64,000 nucleotides of DNA. Origin: Mesostigma viride. Taxonomy: Eukaryota; Streptophyta; Mesostigmatophyceae; Mesostigmatales; Mesostigmataceae. This document shows, piece by piece, positions 54,433 to 64,000 of the stretch. The notes beneath the pieces were generated by a model, which was not told where the DNA came from, searched no databases, and worked only from the letters and a program-made list of their open reading frames with translations. Position 1 is the first letter of the stretch. Every line of letters begins with the position of its first letter. The stretch covers positions 13,952,358 to 14,016,357 of the forward strand of contig RPFO01000213.1 of NCBI GenBank assembly GCA_009746045.1. The letters run 5' to 3'. The position numbers and the translations under genes were made by a program.

Positions 54433-57079
54433 GTGGAAGACTGGTCGGAGGGCATCGGAATGTACGGGTCAAGAATGTCTGTAGGAGTGGTTGTAAATAT
54501 ACCGGACGAGTTTGAGATTTTAGTCATGTCACTAAGTTCTTGAGGAGTTGTTTTGGATATATAACGCTCCACCTTCCCATCCGATTTTCTTCGAAATGCC
54601 ACCCAGTAGCTGTTTTGTTGTCTCCATGATGAGTTTAACGTGTATCGAACCTTCGACTTCAGATTGTCAAACAGGTCGAGTGCATAGTCACTATGGTGCA
54701 GATTGATACCCAGCATACCCCAATGCGTCGTAGCCGCATTTCTCCAATTCTGATGGGCATCTGTCGTGGCCGGGTGATATTTATTCGTCAAAGACATAGT
54801 ATTTTCTGCAAACGAGACGAAAGCATCGTTGCTGCCCAAATATAGCCGAAAACACAATAGAAATGGGCCGTCGATGAGCTGCTCTGAAAAAACAACACAT
54901 TTGCTTGGTGCCGGAGTGGCTGTTTTTACAAAAAAGAATTTTTCGGGAGACCCTTCAAAGTAGTATTTCGAAGCTTCTGCTTGCAGCGTGGTCACGGAGT
55001 GGCGCGAGAATGATTCTAGAGAATGGAGCGTCGTAGCGGGGCCGTCTATCTCCACGGTCTCTCCTGACAGGTTTGGCGAGTCCTTTACGGTTACGATCCT
55101 GTATCTGAGTTCTACATCATCGCCTTCGGATGGATTTTGAAACGTCGTTGTCTTCAACGTCCCATCCAAGGCCCCTTGAGATACTCCGTTCGCCAACAGA
55201 TGAAAACCGGTGAGAGGAGGCAACGACTTTCCCCACCCCACATCATGGTCCGCGTAGACGCCGTTGATCGCGATTTTTACAGGATTTAGATATGAAATGT
55301 AGGAACTTGGTGTCCGGATGCCGGAGTGCAGTTGGCTCATTTTTGAAACGCATACCATCACCCCTCCTTTGTGGGTGGTGTAGGAGGTGAGGGTCGAGTC
55401 GTTGTAGACGTCTATCTCGTAGTTCATATACTTGTTACTATCTGCCGCGACTGGCGCGGTGATTACGGCGTCTTCCCCGCGCAGTCCCCCGTTTTGCGAG
55501 AGGGAGACTCCGCCGATGGTCGGAGTGGTCGGCGTGAGCTGGGTGGAATTCATGTACCACCTGATGGGGAGTTTGCGTTGGTATGCGAAGGGGGTCGTCA
55601 TCTTTATGCCCTGTTTGAGGGTCGTTCCCTCTACGACCTCCCAATTAGCGGTGGTTGGATTGGTGCTCCAGTAGAGTGCGTTCACAGGGTCAATCGGACC
55701 CATTCGCCAGTCCGTCAGTGGCGAGTATGTACGCGTGATGGTGAAGGATCTCCCAGTTAGTGGAAGGCGGCGGTTGTCGTCGCGAATCGTGGCGAAAGAC
55801 AACAACTCCACGCGGAGAGGGAGGCCGTTAAATCGAGATCCGCCGAGACCATAGAAAGAGTCGGAAAAGTATGGATATCCTACCTCTCCGTCCACAACGC
55901 TCTCCCCCGTGCGCGCCTGGGTCGTGTGGTAGTCGCGATAGGTAAACTTACAGATTCCACTCGCGTCGCCATTCGTAACGTTGTAGGGCAGCTGGACTCG
56001 CACATCCTGGTCATTGATGACGTTGAACGCGTTTTGGTGCGACACGGTCGTCCCGTCTTCGAGATGGAGGACGAAATCCCCGTTCAAGTTAGCTATCGAC
56101 GTTTTGCCTACCCCGTGTTGGTCAAAAAGGTAGTCCAATTGCGCGCGGGTCAGGACTCTGCCACCAGGGTCTAGCAACGTATCAGGGCTAAAGTCGAAGA
56201 CGTGGTACTGGGTCGCTCCCACTTTCGCCGTAAGGTAAGGTTCATTTAGAGTGAGATCGTCGACTAAAGTAGTCCCTGATTTAAAATAGGAATACCCATT
56301 CACGACGAGACTGTAAGCAAGTTCGGCCGGGCCCACTTCAAATGTTCCGAAAAGTGTGACACTTTTGGTCGTTTTTTTGACTTTTTCGACGATCGTCACT
56401 CTGCAGAGTGATTCGTCGTGCGAAATCGTGCGAAATTGTGCGAAATTTGCTGAAATCGTGTGAAATTTGCTGAAATCGTGCGAATTTGTGCGAAATTTGC
56501 TGAAATTGTGCGAAATTTCATGTGAAAAATGTCGACGGTAAAAAATTTTGATGTGCACAACGTGTGTGAATTCATGCGAAATTTTGTCAAACGTCACTCC
56601 CCAAAACGACCCTTGGTTGAAATCCATGCGAAATTGTGCGAAATCATGCAAAATTGTGCGAAATCGTGCGAAATCGTGCGAAAATGTGTGAAAATTTTGC
56701 GAAAATCACGCGAAAATCACGCGAACTCGTGCGAAATTTTATTTTTTTTTTGCGAAAAACGACCAAAAGTGTCACACACTTGGCTTGGACGGCGGAACAT
56801 TTGAAGTGGGCCCGGCCGTTCCGATGGGTCGCTTGCGGTCTCGTCGTCGTAATTGTCTCCGAGTCGCACATTTGTCGGCTGGCTCGGGTAGAAAATTTTG
56901 AATCCGTCGACAACGAGTGACTCATCGAATGGATGTGAAATGCCAAGAAGTAACGTCACGCTAGCTTGAAGCCCATCTATGTCTGTTTCGATGTTAGAAA
57001 CACGCTCCTCCATTTCAGGGTCGAGCGTTAACCCGGTGGCGAGATTGGTCGGTCTGCTCAATGTTGTTAGAACGACCAT
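54429..57079 (-). CDS. Spike/fibre-like protein interrupted by a 493-bp element
   Basis: The N-terminus (start 57079) reads MVVLTTLSRPTNLATGL, then a short heptad segment PEMEERVSNIETDIDGLQAS like a trimerising coiled coil, then beta-rich sequence. At 56325-56817 a transposon-like element is inserted. Beyond it the protein continues from ELAYSLVVNGYSYF to the stop at 54429. Without the element and one GTTC target copy the frame is continuous and encodes about 720 residues. As it stands the gene is split: the 5' part reads into the element and stops. Coiled coil plus long beta-rich region suggests a fibre or receptor-binding protein. Confidence 0.65.
56325..56817. mobile_element. 493-bp MITE-like element, copy 1
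   Basis: Ends are inverted repeats of at least 24 bp (GGCCGGGCCCACTTCAAATG and its complement). Further inside, a second inverted match includes GTGACACTTTTGGTCG. It is flanked by a 4-bp duplication GTTC (56321-56324 and 56818-56821). The core is rich in GTGCGAAAT-type words. No transposase. Confidence 0.92.
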
Positions 57080-57103
57080 TTATTATCTACCTAGAATATA
57101 AAC
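57080..57103. promoter_or_regulatory. Divergent intergenic promoter region
   Basis: Only 24 bp separate the start codons of the minus-arm spike gene and the plus-arm coiled-coil gene. The gap is A/T-rich (TTATTATCTACC, AATATAAAC), so control signals for both arms must lie here or within the coding ends. Confidence 0.4.
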
Positions 57104-57631
57104 ATGGCCTCTGAGGCTTCAGAGACCCCAACGAGCTACCAAGACGAAACCTTCGCCGAGACGCGGGAAGAGCAGGTTGACCTGGTCAAGACAATTCGAA
57201 AGGGACAACCGCTGAATGATGAACAGAAAAAAGCCCTTCGCGACAAAATGAGGGTTTACCAGCAACGCGCAAAAGCCGAGAGGGAGAAGAGACGAAACGA
57301 AGAAAAGGAGGCAGAGATAACGAAACGAAAGGTCCTTGCAAAGGAATTGGAGATTCAGCGGCAAAGGCTAGTCGAACTCGAGCTGCAAGAAGCTCGTAAC
57401 AAATCGCGGATTGAACGCCTTCTCGCTGAAGATTCCGTCGCCTCAACCCCCGCCGACACGCCAAAACCAAGACGGGTTCGAAAGCCCAAGGAGACAGAGC
57501 CGGACTCTCCGCCACCCCCGATCAAGACCCGACAGCTCCCACCTCCACCACCGCCACCTGTCGCGATGACGCCATACGAGATGCGCATGGCCGCCATCCG
57601 CGCGTCTCTCCTTGCTAGTCTGGACGATTAA
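57104..57631 (+). CDS. Coiled-coil / Pro-rich viral protein (175 aa)
   Basis: Starts MASEASETPTSYQDETFAE. Residues ~35-110 are a highly charged helix rich in Glu, Lys and Arg with heptad character (KAEREKRRNEEKEAEITKR). After that comes a basic/Pro segment (PKPRRVRKPKE, then a Pro run of eight) and a short helical tail EMRMAAIRASLLASLDD. First gene of the plus arm, 12 bp before the ATPase gene. No family recognised; could be a scaffold or DNA-associated protein. Confidence 0.6.
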   Translation: MASEASETPTSYQDETFAETREEQVDLVKTIRKGQPLNDEQKKALRDKMRVYQQRAKAEREKRRNEEKEAEITKRKVLAKELEIQRQRLVELELQEARNKSRIERLLAEDSVASTPADTPKPRRVRKPKETEPDSPPPPIKTRQLPPPPPPPVAMTPYEMRMAAIRASLLASLDD

Positions 57632-57643
57632 AATGTCTTCAGA

Positions 57644-58527
57644 ATGATAATGGCTATCATCGAAGAGCGACGAATTCATTCACTTGAGAACAAAGACATC
57701 AAGCAACGATACGCCCCACAGCGTCCTGCTCCACCGAATATGCCGAGTCTTCATTTCATCGCAAACTTCTGCGGAGCTCGACGGTCTGGGAAAACTACAT
57801 CGGCAGTCAACATGGCGAAGGCTTACTTTGCTAACAACTCATTCGACAAGCTGTACCTCATTTCAGGGAGTGCCCACACGGAGCCGAAATACAAGGAGCT
57901 CCCGGAACCAGCTATGACGATGGAAGTCTACTCTAACCTGGCATTCGATGGGATGATAGATCATATAAAGTCTGACCTCCACGAATACGAGAGGTACAAG
58001 GACGATCTCAAGGTCTGGGAAACGTTCAAACGCGAATACGTGGATGGGAAAAAAAACGCAGAACTCATGGACCTCTCCATGTACCTACGCCTTGATGCAA
58101 TGAACTGGGATAAACCTGCGACAAGGTTCGAGCACGGTCCTCCTTCGTCGCTCATTCTGATAGACGACATGCAAGGCAGTGCCCTCTATCAGAGCTCTAG
58201 CAAAAACGCTGTTGCGGCTTTCGCGTTCAAACACAGACACTTCCTCACGAGCATGATTTTCCTGACACAGGCGTACACGAGCGGTGGCGTACCACGAGCA
58301 GTGCGAGCGAATATATCGTTTCTTGCGCTGTTCAGAACGAAGGACCATCGAGCCGCGCGACAGATCGCGGAAGAGAGCGCGGGGCTGTGGCGCCGGACGA
58401 GTTTCTCGCGCTATGGGACCACGCCGTCAAGGACGATCCTCACGACTTCTTCGCTGTCGACTTCGACCAGCGCGACCCGAAAAAAATGTTTCGTCGAAAC
58501 TTCAATACATTTCTCTCGATAAAATAA
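57644..58527 (+). CDS. A32-like DNA-packaging ATPase (one frameshift)
   Basis: Starts MIMAIIEERRIHSLENKD. Walker A is GARRSGKT (residues 44-51) and Walker B is SLILIDDMQG (Asp 174/175), spaced as in the FtsK/HerA-like packaging ATPases of PLVs, virophages and large DNA viruses. It would pump viral DNA into the capsid. Near 58380 the reading frame shifts by one base; the other frame continues APDEFLALWDHAVKDDPHDF to a natural C-terminus RRNFNTFLSIK with a stop at 58525-58527, typical of this family. Without the shift the protein would be about 294 residues. Confidence 0.82.
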
Positions 58528-58549
58528 TTTTCTCTGAACATGATATACT

Positions 58550-58861
58550 ATGGATATTCCGTCCATCAAACGATACGCAGGCGCCGAGAAGGAGTACGTG
58601 TTGGACACCCAAGCACTCCTCCGATATTGTTCGGGTTCTCGACTGGGGCAGAAAACTCTAGAACGTGTCGTCAGGATCCTTCAAGAAGCAGGCCACAACG
58701 ACACGATTCCGTCCACCTGTCACGACATGAGCCCCGAAATCCGATTGGCCATCCTCGCCTTGGTGGGCGATCGCAGGCGTCCACGTGGGCGCTCACCCTC
58801 CACAACGGAAAAACGACACGAACCGAAACGGCCTCGAGGGCGCCCAAGGATCCACCCGTAG
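58550..58861 (+). CDS. Small AT-hook-like protein (103 aa)
   Basis: Starts MDIPSIKRYAGAEKEYVLD. The first 70 residues look helical; the C-terminus is basic with KRPRGRPRIHP, containing the RGRP core of an AT-hook. This implies minor-groove DNA binding. It lies between the ATPase and the recombinase with about 20-30 bp gaps. Role unknown. Confidence 0.55.
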   Translation: MDIPSIKRYAGAEKEYVLDTQALLRYCSGSRLGQKTLERVVRILQEAGHNDTIPSTCHDMSPEIRLAILALVGDRRRPRGRSPSTTEKRHEPKRPRGRPRIHP

Positions 58862-58894
58862 GGTATAAAAAGCCTCGAGCCAAAAAATTGTCTC

Positions 58895-60179
58895 ATGTTC
58901 AGTCATCAGATGACGGTGACCGTAGAGGAGCGTCGCGAGCAATGGCGACGGGCCCAGGCGAAGAGGCGAGCAATCGCCCGCGACCAGACGAACTGCATCT
59001 CGGCGAAAAGCAAGGTCAAGAAGGGCGTCTGGAATCCCAGTGACCGATGGATCGCAAATAACCCCGAGTGCGCTGAAAAAATCGGCTTGCAGGCGACCTC
59101 TCCACCCTCGCCGGAGCCACCGCACCACGAGGAACCGCCTGCGCGACCTACTGATGGACGATACTGGACCTTCGACGAGGCCGTCGCCGCAGCGGATGCC
59201 CGGCCAGAGCATCACGAGCCTGGCAGGCCCTCGAGAGAGCGCGGGGCGACGCGCAAAACCGCGAAGGGGTACATCGGCAGGCTCCGAGTTCTCCTCGACA
59301 GGCTGGGGTGCTCGCAGGACGAATCAGTCGACTGCCTCGCCGACACCGCCCGTGTCCTGCGCGTCGTCCACGAAACCTCGGAACCCAAACGCAAGCTCGC
59401 ACACTCGAAAGAGGATGCGTGGAGGGAGAACGAGAAGAACTTGCTCGGAGTGATAAACGGGGTGAATCGAATGATGCCACCTGAAAAGAGGCTCCCACGC
59501 GACGTGACGGACGCGTACGCTGCTCGAGTCAATGAGCTGAAGGTCGGCGACCTCGACAGGAAATTCGACAGGGCCGAGAGCAAGCCACTGAGGTATACGT
59601 ACGAGCAGCTCCAGCGGATCGCCGCCGCCGAGTACAAAAAGGACCCTACGTCTGACGCCGCTTTGATGGGTCTTATTTACCTGTCCGGCGAGAAACTGCC
59701 ACCAACCAGGTACGACCACGACAAAATGCGCGTTGTCAGTTCTATCAGCGAGCTCGAGCCACACGAGAACGGATACATTCCGAGCGAGCGCCGCATGATA
59801 ATTCAACGTTTTAAGACGGCAGAGACGTACGGCACGTACGACTACCAAATTCCAGACGGGTACAAGAAGCTGATTAACGCGTTGCAGGCTCGAGCTCATC
59901 AGAAGTACGTGTTCGAGGACCCAAAAAATCCAGGCGAATACATGAAGCACGAGTATTATTCTGCGAAGTACAACCGCATCTACCACGGCATTGATGCAAC
60001 GAGGCAGGCGTACATCACCCGTTTCCTTGAAGGGCGCTTCGTGGAAAAAGCGAAAATGGGCTGGTGACTTGATGGGGCACGACGTACTTACAGGAGCCGT
60101 TTACGAGCGGCAGGCGGGGGGCCCCTCTCCTCAGGGCGGCGAGACTGGCGGACGTCGGCTGAGGCCGAGGAAAAAGTAG
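58895..60179 (+). CDS. Tyrosine recombinase / integrase (one frameshift near the end)
   Basis: Starts MFSHQMTVTVEERREQWRR. Residues ~118-230 fit a core-binding domain. The catalytic domain has a first Arg in KLPPTRYD (Arg272; PLV integrases use a PP-x-R type motif), Lys307 in RFKTAETYG, and Arg370 in GIDATRQAYITRF. The stop after KAKMGW at 60067 removes the end, but one base further the other frame reads AGDLMGHDVLTGAVYERQ, carrying the expected His and nucleophilic Tyr, and continues to 60179. The shift is next to an A-run at about 60050. It would integrate or excise the viral genome; if the shift is real, this copy is inactive. Confidence 0.75.
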
Positions 60180-60534
60180 ACAGTTTTCCCGTGGGAAATT
60201 TTCATGAATGTCGAAAATGATATCCTAAACCGCATGCATTATACAGGAAATAAAAAAGTTCCATGGGACCATTTTTCTTGAGGGTCGAGGTTCGAGGGTT
60301 TATGTGGTTTTTAAACGAACTGAAATTTTTTAATCGAAACTTTTTTTTTTCTAAGCATACGGTATACAACCTTCCAGAATGGTCTCGAACTTCAACCTGC
60401 ATGACGACACGGTCGACCGACACGACGTAACCGACAAGCCGACACGATTCGATTCCTCGTGGGAGATCTCCCACGGGAATAAAGGCGGACTCTCCCACGA
60501 CAATCCACACTCTTGCGCTCACACAACCTCTAAG
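60180..60534. other. Viral intergenic region
   Basis: A/T-rich with a T-run near 60345 just before the primase-helicase gene; the leader in front of ATG 60535 is open in frame from 60379. No gene recognised; likely holds the promoter of the primase-helicase. Confidence 0.4.
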
Positions 60535-63500
60535 ATGTCGACCGCCGCGGAATTTGTTCCTCTGTGGTTCGCGTCGAAAGATACGCCTTTCTTTGCTCGG
60601 ACGCCAGGGGTGATGTACTCGTACGAAGAGGAAAAACCCCAAGACGCTTCGGAGGCGTATGGTCGCTCTCGTGGGATGAAGTACATCATGGCGCTGAACA
60701 CGTACAAAAAAACGAACATGTATGCCGCTTTCGGGTGCAGGGAGGACTTGATCAAGACCCATGCGGAGTTATCAACAAGCGATCCGCATTTGCTAGAAAT
60801 TCTATCCCCCGACGTGAGCGTCGTCCCATATTTCGATTTTGACTGGGAAACGGAAGAACCCATCGACTACCAGCTGGAGAAGTACGCAAAAGCGGCCATA
60901 TCCATGTTCTTCAACGACGTGTACGAGATAAATGTCGAGGAAGAGCGAGATATGCGGGTCCTTATTGGCCATCGCGTCAGGAGCGGCATTTTCAAGAACT
61001 CTGTTCATGTCACGGTGCCGACGATCTACATCCCGACAATGGAGGATCGTGTCAAGATGGGAGAGCTTTTTCAGTCGTTTCTTCTTCAGTGCGCGATGGA
61101 TTTATCTTCAGGATATCAGTCTGAGGTGTGCCAGAGACTCGTCAAGTCCCAGCACTCGAAAGAGGATTGGGAGGACATGCACGCGAACGGGAACCCGATT
61201 GTGGAGAAAACAACTGGCGTTTGGGCGCCTAAACACGACATCAAGTTTTGCTACGATAGAATGATCTATTCGAGGTACCGGGCCTTTCGCATGATAGGGA
61301 TGAAGAAGCGCGGAGACAGCGGCGAGGACGCGTACCTCCGCCCAGTCCCAGGGGGTAGTTCCGACGTCGGCGAATATTTGGTGACTGTCTTCAACGAAGA
61401 GGGACTGACCCGGCTCCCCCATGTCGATGATGCGGAACTATCCGAAACGAGCCATACAGTGTTTCGAGGGTATGGGAAGACTATCCCACCACCTCGGGGC
61501 CTGGACATCTCGCCATCCATCGAAGCAATGAAAAAGTTTTCGCCTGGATGCAAGTATATGCGCACAACCTGTAAAGAATCCGATCGAGGTGTCGCAACGT
61601 TCGTCAAGTACTCCGTCGACTCTGTGGATCCGTTATGCAGGATCTGCCTCAAGATACACGACAACAACGGGCCTTATAACCTGCTACTCCCTAATGGCGC
61701 TGTACAGTACAGATGCCACCAGGACTCACAGCACCGATTCATCGAGATCTCCCCGCCCGTGATGAAGCTCGCGGACTCGGACAAAGTGCCGTTCACTCAC
61801 ACGTACTCGTCCGAGAAAATCAGGCCTTTCAGCTGGGATGCGCTATTTAGAGGCCCGCACAAGAGCACCATCCTCGTCCAGTCCAACTGCGGGACAGGTA
61901 AATCTGAGAGGATTCGTGAACTCGTCAACGAGGCGGTGAGGAGGGATCCAGGTATCCGCGTGTGCTGCATGGTGGCTAACATCAGCCTGTCCAAGGAGGA
62001 GGATCGCAACTACAAGTGGCCGGGCCCACTTCAAATGTTCCGAAAAGTGTGACACTTTTGGTCGTTTTTTTTGACTTTTTCGACGATCGTCACTCTGCAG
62101 AGTGATTCGTCGTGCGAAATCGTGCGAAATTGTGCGAATTTGCTGAAATCGTGTGAAATTTGCTGAAATCGTGCGAATTTGTGCGAAATTTGCTGAAATT
62201 GTGCGAAATTTCATGTGAAAAATGTCGACGGTAAAAAATTTTGATGTGCACAACGTGTGTGAATTCATGCGAAATTTTGTCAAACGTCACTCCCCAAAAC
62301 GACCCTTGGTTGAAATCCATGCGAAATTGTGCGAAATCATGCAAAATTGTGCGAAATCGTGCGAAATCGTGCGAAAATGTGTGAAAATTTTTGCGAAAAT
62401 CACGCGAAAATCACGCGAACTCGTGCGAAATTTTATTTTTTTTTTGCAAAAAACGACCAAAAGTGTCACACACTTGGCTTGGACGGCGGAACATTTGAAG
62501 TGGGCCCGGCCAAGTCTCTTGGCGAGCGCGGGAGGACGATTGCATGGGAGGACAACGCGTTCCATATCTTGTCCAATGACCCGAATTTCCGTCACTACCT
62601 CAGCGGTCCGAAGGGAATGATGTCTGATGACAGGGTGCTGGTCGTTCTTAACAGCATCTTGCGCGTCACAGACCAACCGTTCGATCTCCTCATCCTAGAC
62701 GAAATATATAACACCCTCACCGCGATTTCGCAGGGCCACATGAAATACAAGCGCGAGGTGTTGAGGAAGTTCATCAGGCTCATTGAGATGTCCAAGGTCG
62801 TGATTGCGCTAGACGCTACCGTTACTCGAAAGGTATACGAGTTCATAGCGGCCTATCGCGCGGCGGATACTATGGAGGTGGATTGCAACACCTTCCGGCG
62901 CCCTACCAACAGGACTCTGCGATGGGTGGATGTGACATCAGAAAAGAACTGGCGAAAGGTCTGCGTGGACAGGTTTGTTACTGAGTGTGAGAGGAGGATA
63001 GAGGCCGGAGAGAGGATTTTCTGCCCAATGTCTGGCAAAAAAGAGGCCGCCATGGCGTATGAGGCACTCAAACCCTTCATCGACAAGCGCAAGAACGGGC
63101 GTCTCTACACTAGTCTGACGAGCAAGGAGGATCTGGAGTTTGGCGCGAATGCTGCGTGGGCTGACTTGGACTTTTTGATCTTCAGCCCCACGATCACGGT
63201 TGGAGTCAGCTACACGGAGCACACGTTCGACAGCATGGTGGGACTCTTCATCAACGGGGACCACTACGCGAGCTACACGACAACCCTCCAGCAAATTTTC
63301 AGGGTGCGCCACTTAGTCAAGGGAGGATGGTCATCTTCTATCGAGACACGACTTCGCTTCTTGACAGGCCTCCAACGGACTACGGTACGATCGTCGAGAA
63401 CATGATCGCGGGGGACACTGCGCTCATCCAGCTGCTGTTCGACAACGCCGACGTAGTCTGCGACTGGAGCGCGGACAAGTCGCGTATCTATGACAGAAAC

Positions 63501-64000
63501 TGTCCCAAATTCCGCCTCTTCTGCCGGAACAGCAAGATCTCGCGGTGTCGAGGTCCCATTACAAGGGAAATCTCATCAAGATACTGACGGAGGACTACGG
63601 CGTGGAGGTGTCGGCAGTGGAGGAGTTGGGGGACATCGACGCCCCCCGCTTCCGGTACTAGAAGATCCAGACAAGGACAGGGAGGTGGTGCTTCTGAGCG
63701 AGGAGGAGTACAAGGATCTAGAGGGGAGAATCGGCGGCACGGTTCCACTTTCACCGTACGAAATGCGTCTGAAGGCGGTGTACGAATTGACTCATCGGTT
63801 GTACGAGATTCCGTATGATCTCATCGACGACGAGCTCCCTCAAATTCTGGACAAGGAGATGGGGAGGAAGGCGTACGTTGGCGTTCGGCAATATTCGAAG
63901 TTGACGGGACTAGGAACCAAGGAGCATTTTAGAGACAATCTGTTGATTCTGCAGAAGTCAGAGTCCTTGTTTGATTTGAAGGCGTATTCTCGTTTTGGAC
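60535..64000 (+). CDS. AEP primase - UL9-like SF2 helicase fusion, interrupted and running off the window
   Basis: I prefer ATG 60535 (MSTAAEFVPLWFASKDT) to the earlier one at 60379. Primase part: catalytic YFDFDWE (Asp101, Asp103), NSVHVTV (His158) and a zinc-binding CRICLKIH...YRCH cluster (Cys368, Cys371, His375, Cys394) as in herpes/pox-type archaeo-eukaryotic primases. Helicase part: Walker A NCGTGKS (Lys456), LLILDEIYNTL, VIALDATVTRKVYEF and QQIFRVRHL, the pattern of herpes UL9-type origin-binding helicases. An element at 62018-62511 splits the gene; without it and one AAGT the frame is continuous. Further single-base shifts occur near 63330, 63540 and 63645. The C-terminus lies beyond 64000. 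Confidence 0.75.
62018..62511. mobile_element. 494-bp MITE-like element, copy 2
   Basis: Nearly identical to 56325-56817 (differences mainly in T-runs and single bases) and in the same orientation on the plus strand. Flanked by a different 4-bp duplication, AAGT (62014-62017 and 62512-62515), which shows independent insertion. Confidence 0.92.

Larger units (their letters stand above)
46300..64000. mobile_element. Integrated polinton-like virus (incomplete at right edge)
   Basis: About 17.5 kb of densely packed, mostly intron-less genes in two divergent arms, unlike the intron-rich host DNA to the left. Hallmarks: double-jelly-roll major capsid protein, penton-like minor capsid protein, A32-like packaging ATPase, tyrosine recombinase, primase-helicase and fibre-like proteins. 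No maturation protease or DNA polymerase B is seen, but the right part is outside the window. The exact left end is not defined; the first viral gene stops at 46619, and no terminal inverted repeat can be tested without the right end. Confidence 0.85.

Noticed and set aside
54429-56651. A 740-residue protein starting inside the repeat element
   Set aside because: Its first ~125 residues are translated from the transposon-like element; the real start is at 57079.
58540-59043. Alternative 167-codon ORF across the AT-hook-like gene and the integrase start
   Set aside because: It overlaps two better-supported genes in another frame and has no motif.
56325-62511. The two 493-bp insertions as spliceosomal introns (introners)
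   Set aside because: Using GT/AG available at the borders would shift the frame in the primase-helicase, and the first copy has no GT...AG at its ends on the gene strand; inverted ends plus 4-bp duplications fit a transposon.

Overview
The window looks like nuclear DNA of a green alga carrying an integrated double-stranded DNA virus of the polinton-like (PLV) kind. Signs of the host are GC-rich exons separated by long introns with GT...AG borders, plant/green-algal type telomere repeats (TTTAGGG, mostly as the variant TTGAGGG), a receptor-type class III nucleotide cyclase, and very abundant simple repeats. A prasinophyte-like chlorophyte is plausible; the species cannot be fixed from the sequence. 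Region by region: 1-6.4 kb holds the last five exons of an unrecognised Ser/Gly-rich plus-strand gene. 6.4-17 kb is repeat territory with fragments of a non-LTR retrotransposon (ORF1-like protein, conserved 3' hairpin) embedded in GGAT/GGAC arrays over 1 kb long. 17.0-35.5 kb is one plus-strand gene whose exons I could join by matching intron phase: signal-like N-terminus, type I periplasmic-binding-protein ectodomain, EGF-like module, one membrane span, two class III cyclase domains and a cytoplasmic tail (about 1540 residues). 35.5-46 kb is intergenic with MITEs, a tandemly duplicated SINE-like unit, a long-TIR element, one EF-hand/membrane-protein exon and a decayed gene. From about 46.3 kb to the window end lies the viral element. 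Its left arm is on the minus strand: unknown proteins, an Ig-like/LamG fibre-like protein, the double-jelly-roll major capsid protein, a small pVI-like protein, a penton-like minor capsid protein, a C2H2 zinc-finger protein and two large spike-like proteins. Its right arm is on the plus strand: a coiled-coil protein, an A32-like packaging ATPase, an AT-hook-like protein, a tyrosine recombinase and a primase-helicase that runs off the window. The two arms diverge from a gap of about 24 bp. Two things stand out. First, about half of the recognised splice donors of the host genes (and one acceptor) sit inside tandem arrays in which the exon end plus intron start has been copied 2 to 15 times. Second, two near-identical elements of about 493 bp with terminal inverted repeats and 4-bp target duplications interrupt two viral genes, and in both cases conceptual removal of the element plus one target-site copy leaves an open frame. 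Several viral genes also carry single-base frameshifts, often near homopolymers, so either the provirus is decaying or the assembly has uncorrected indels; the sequence alone does not decide.
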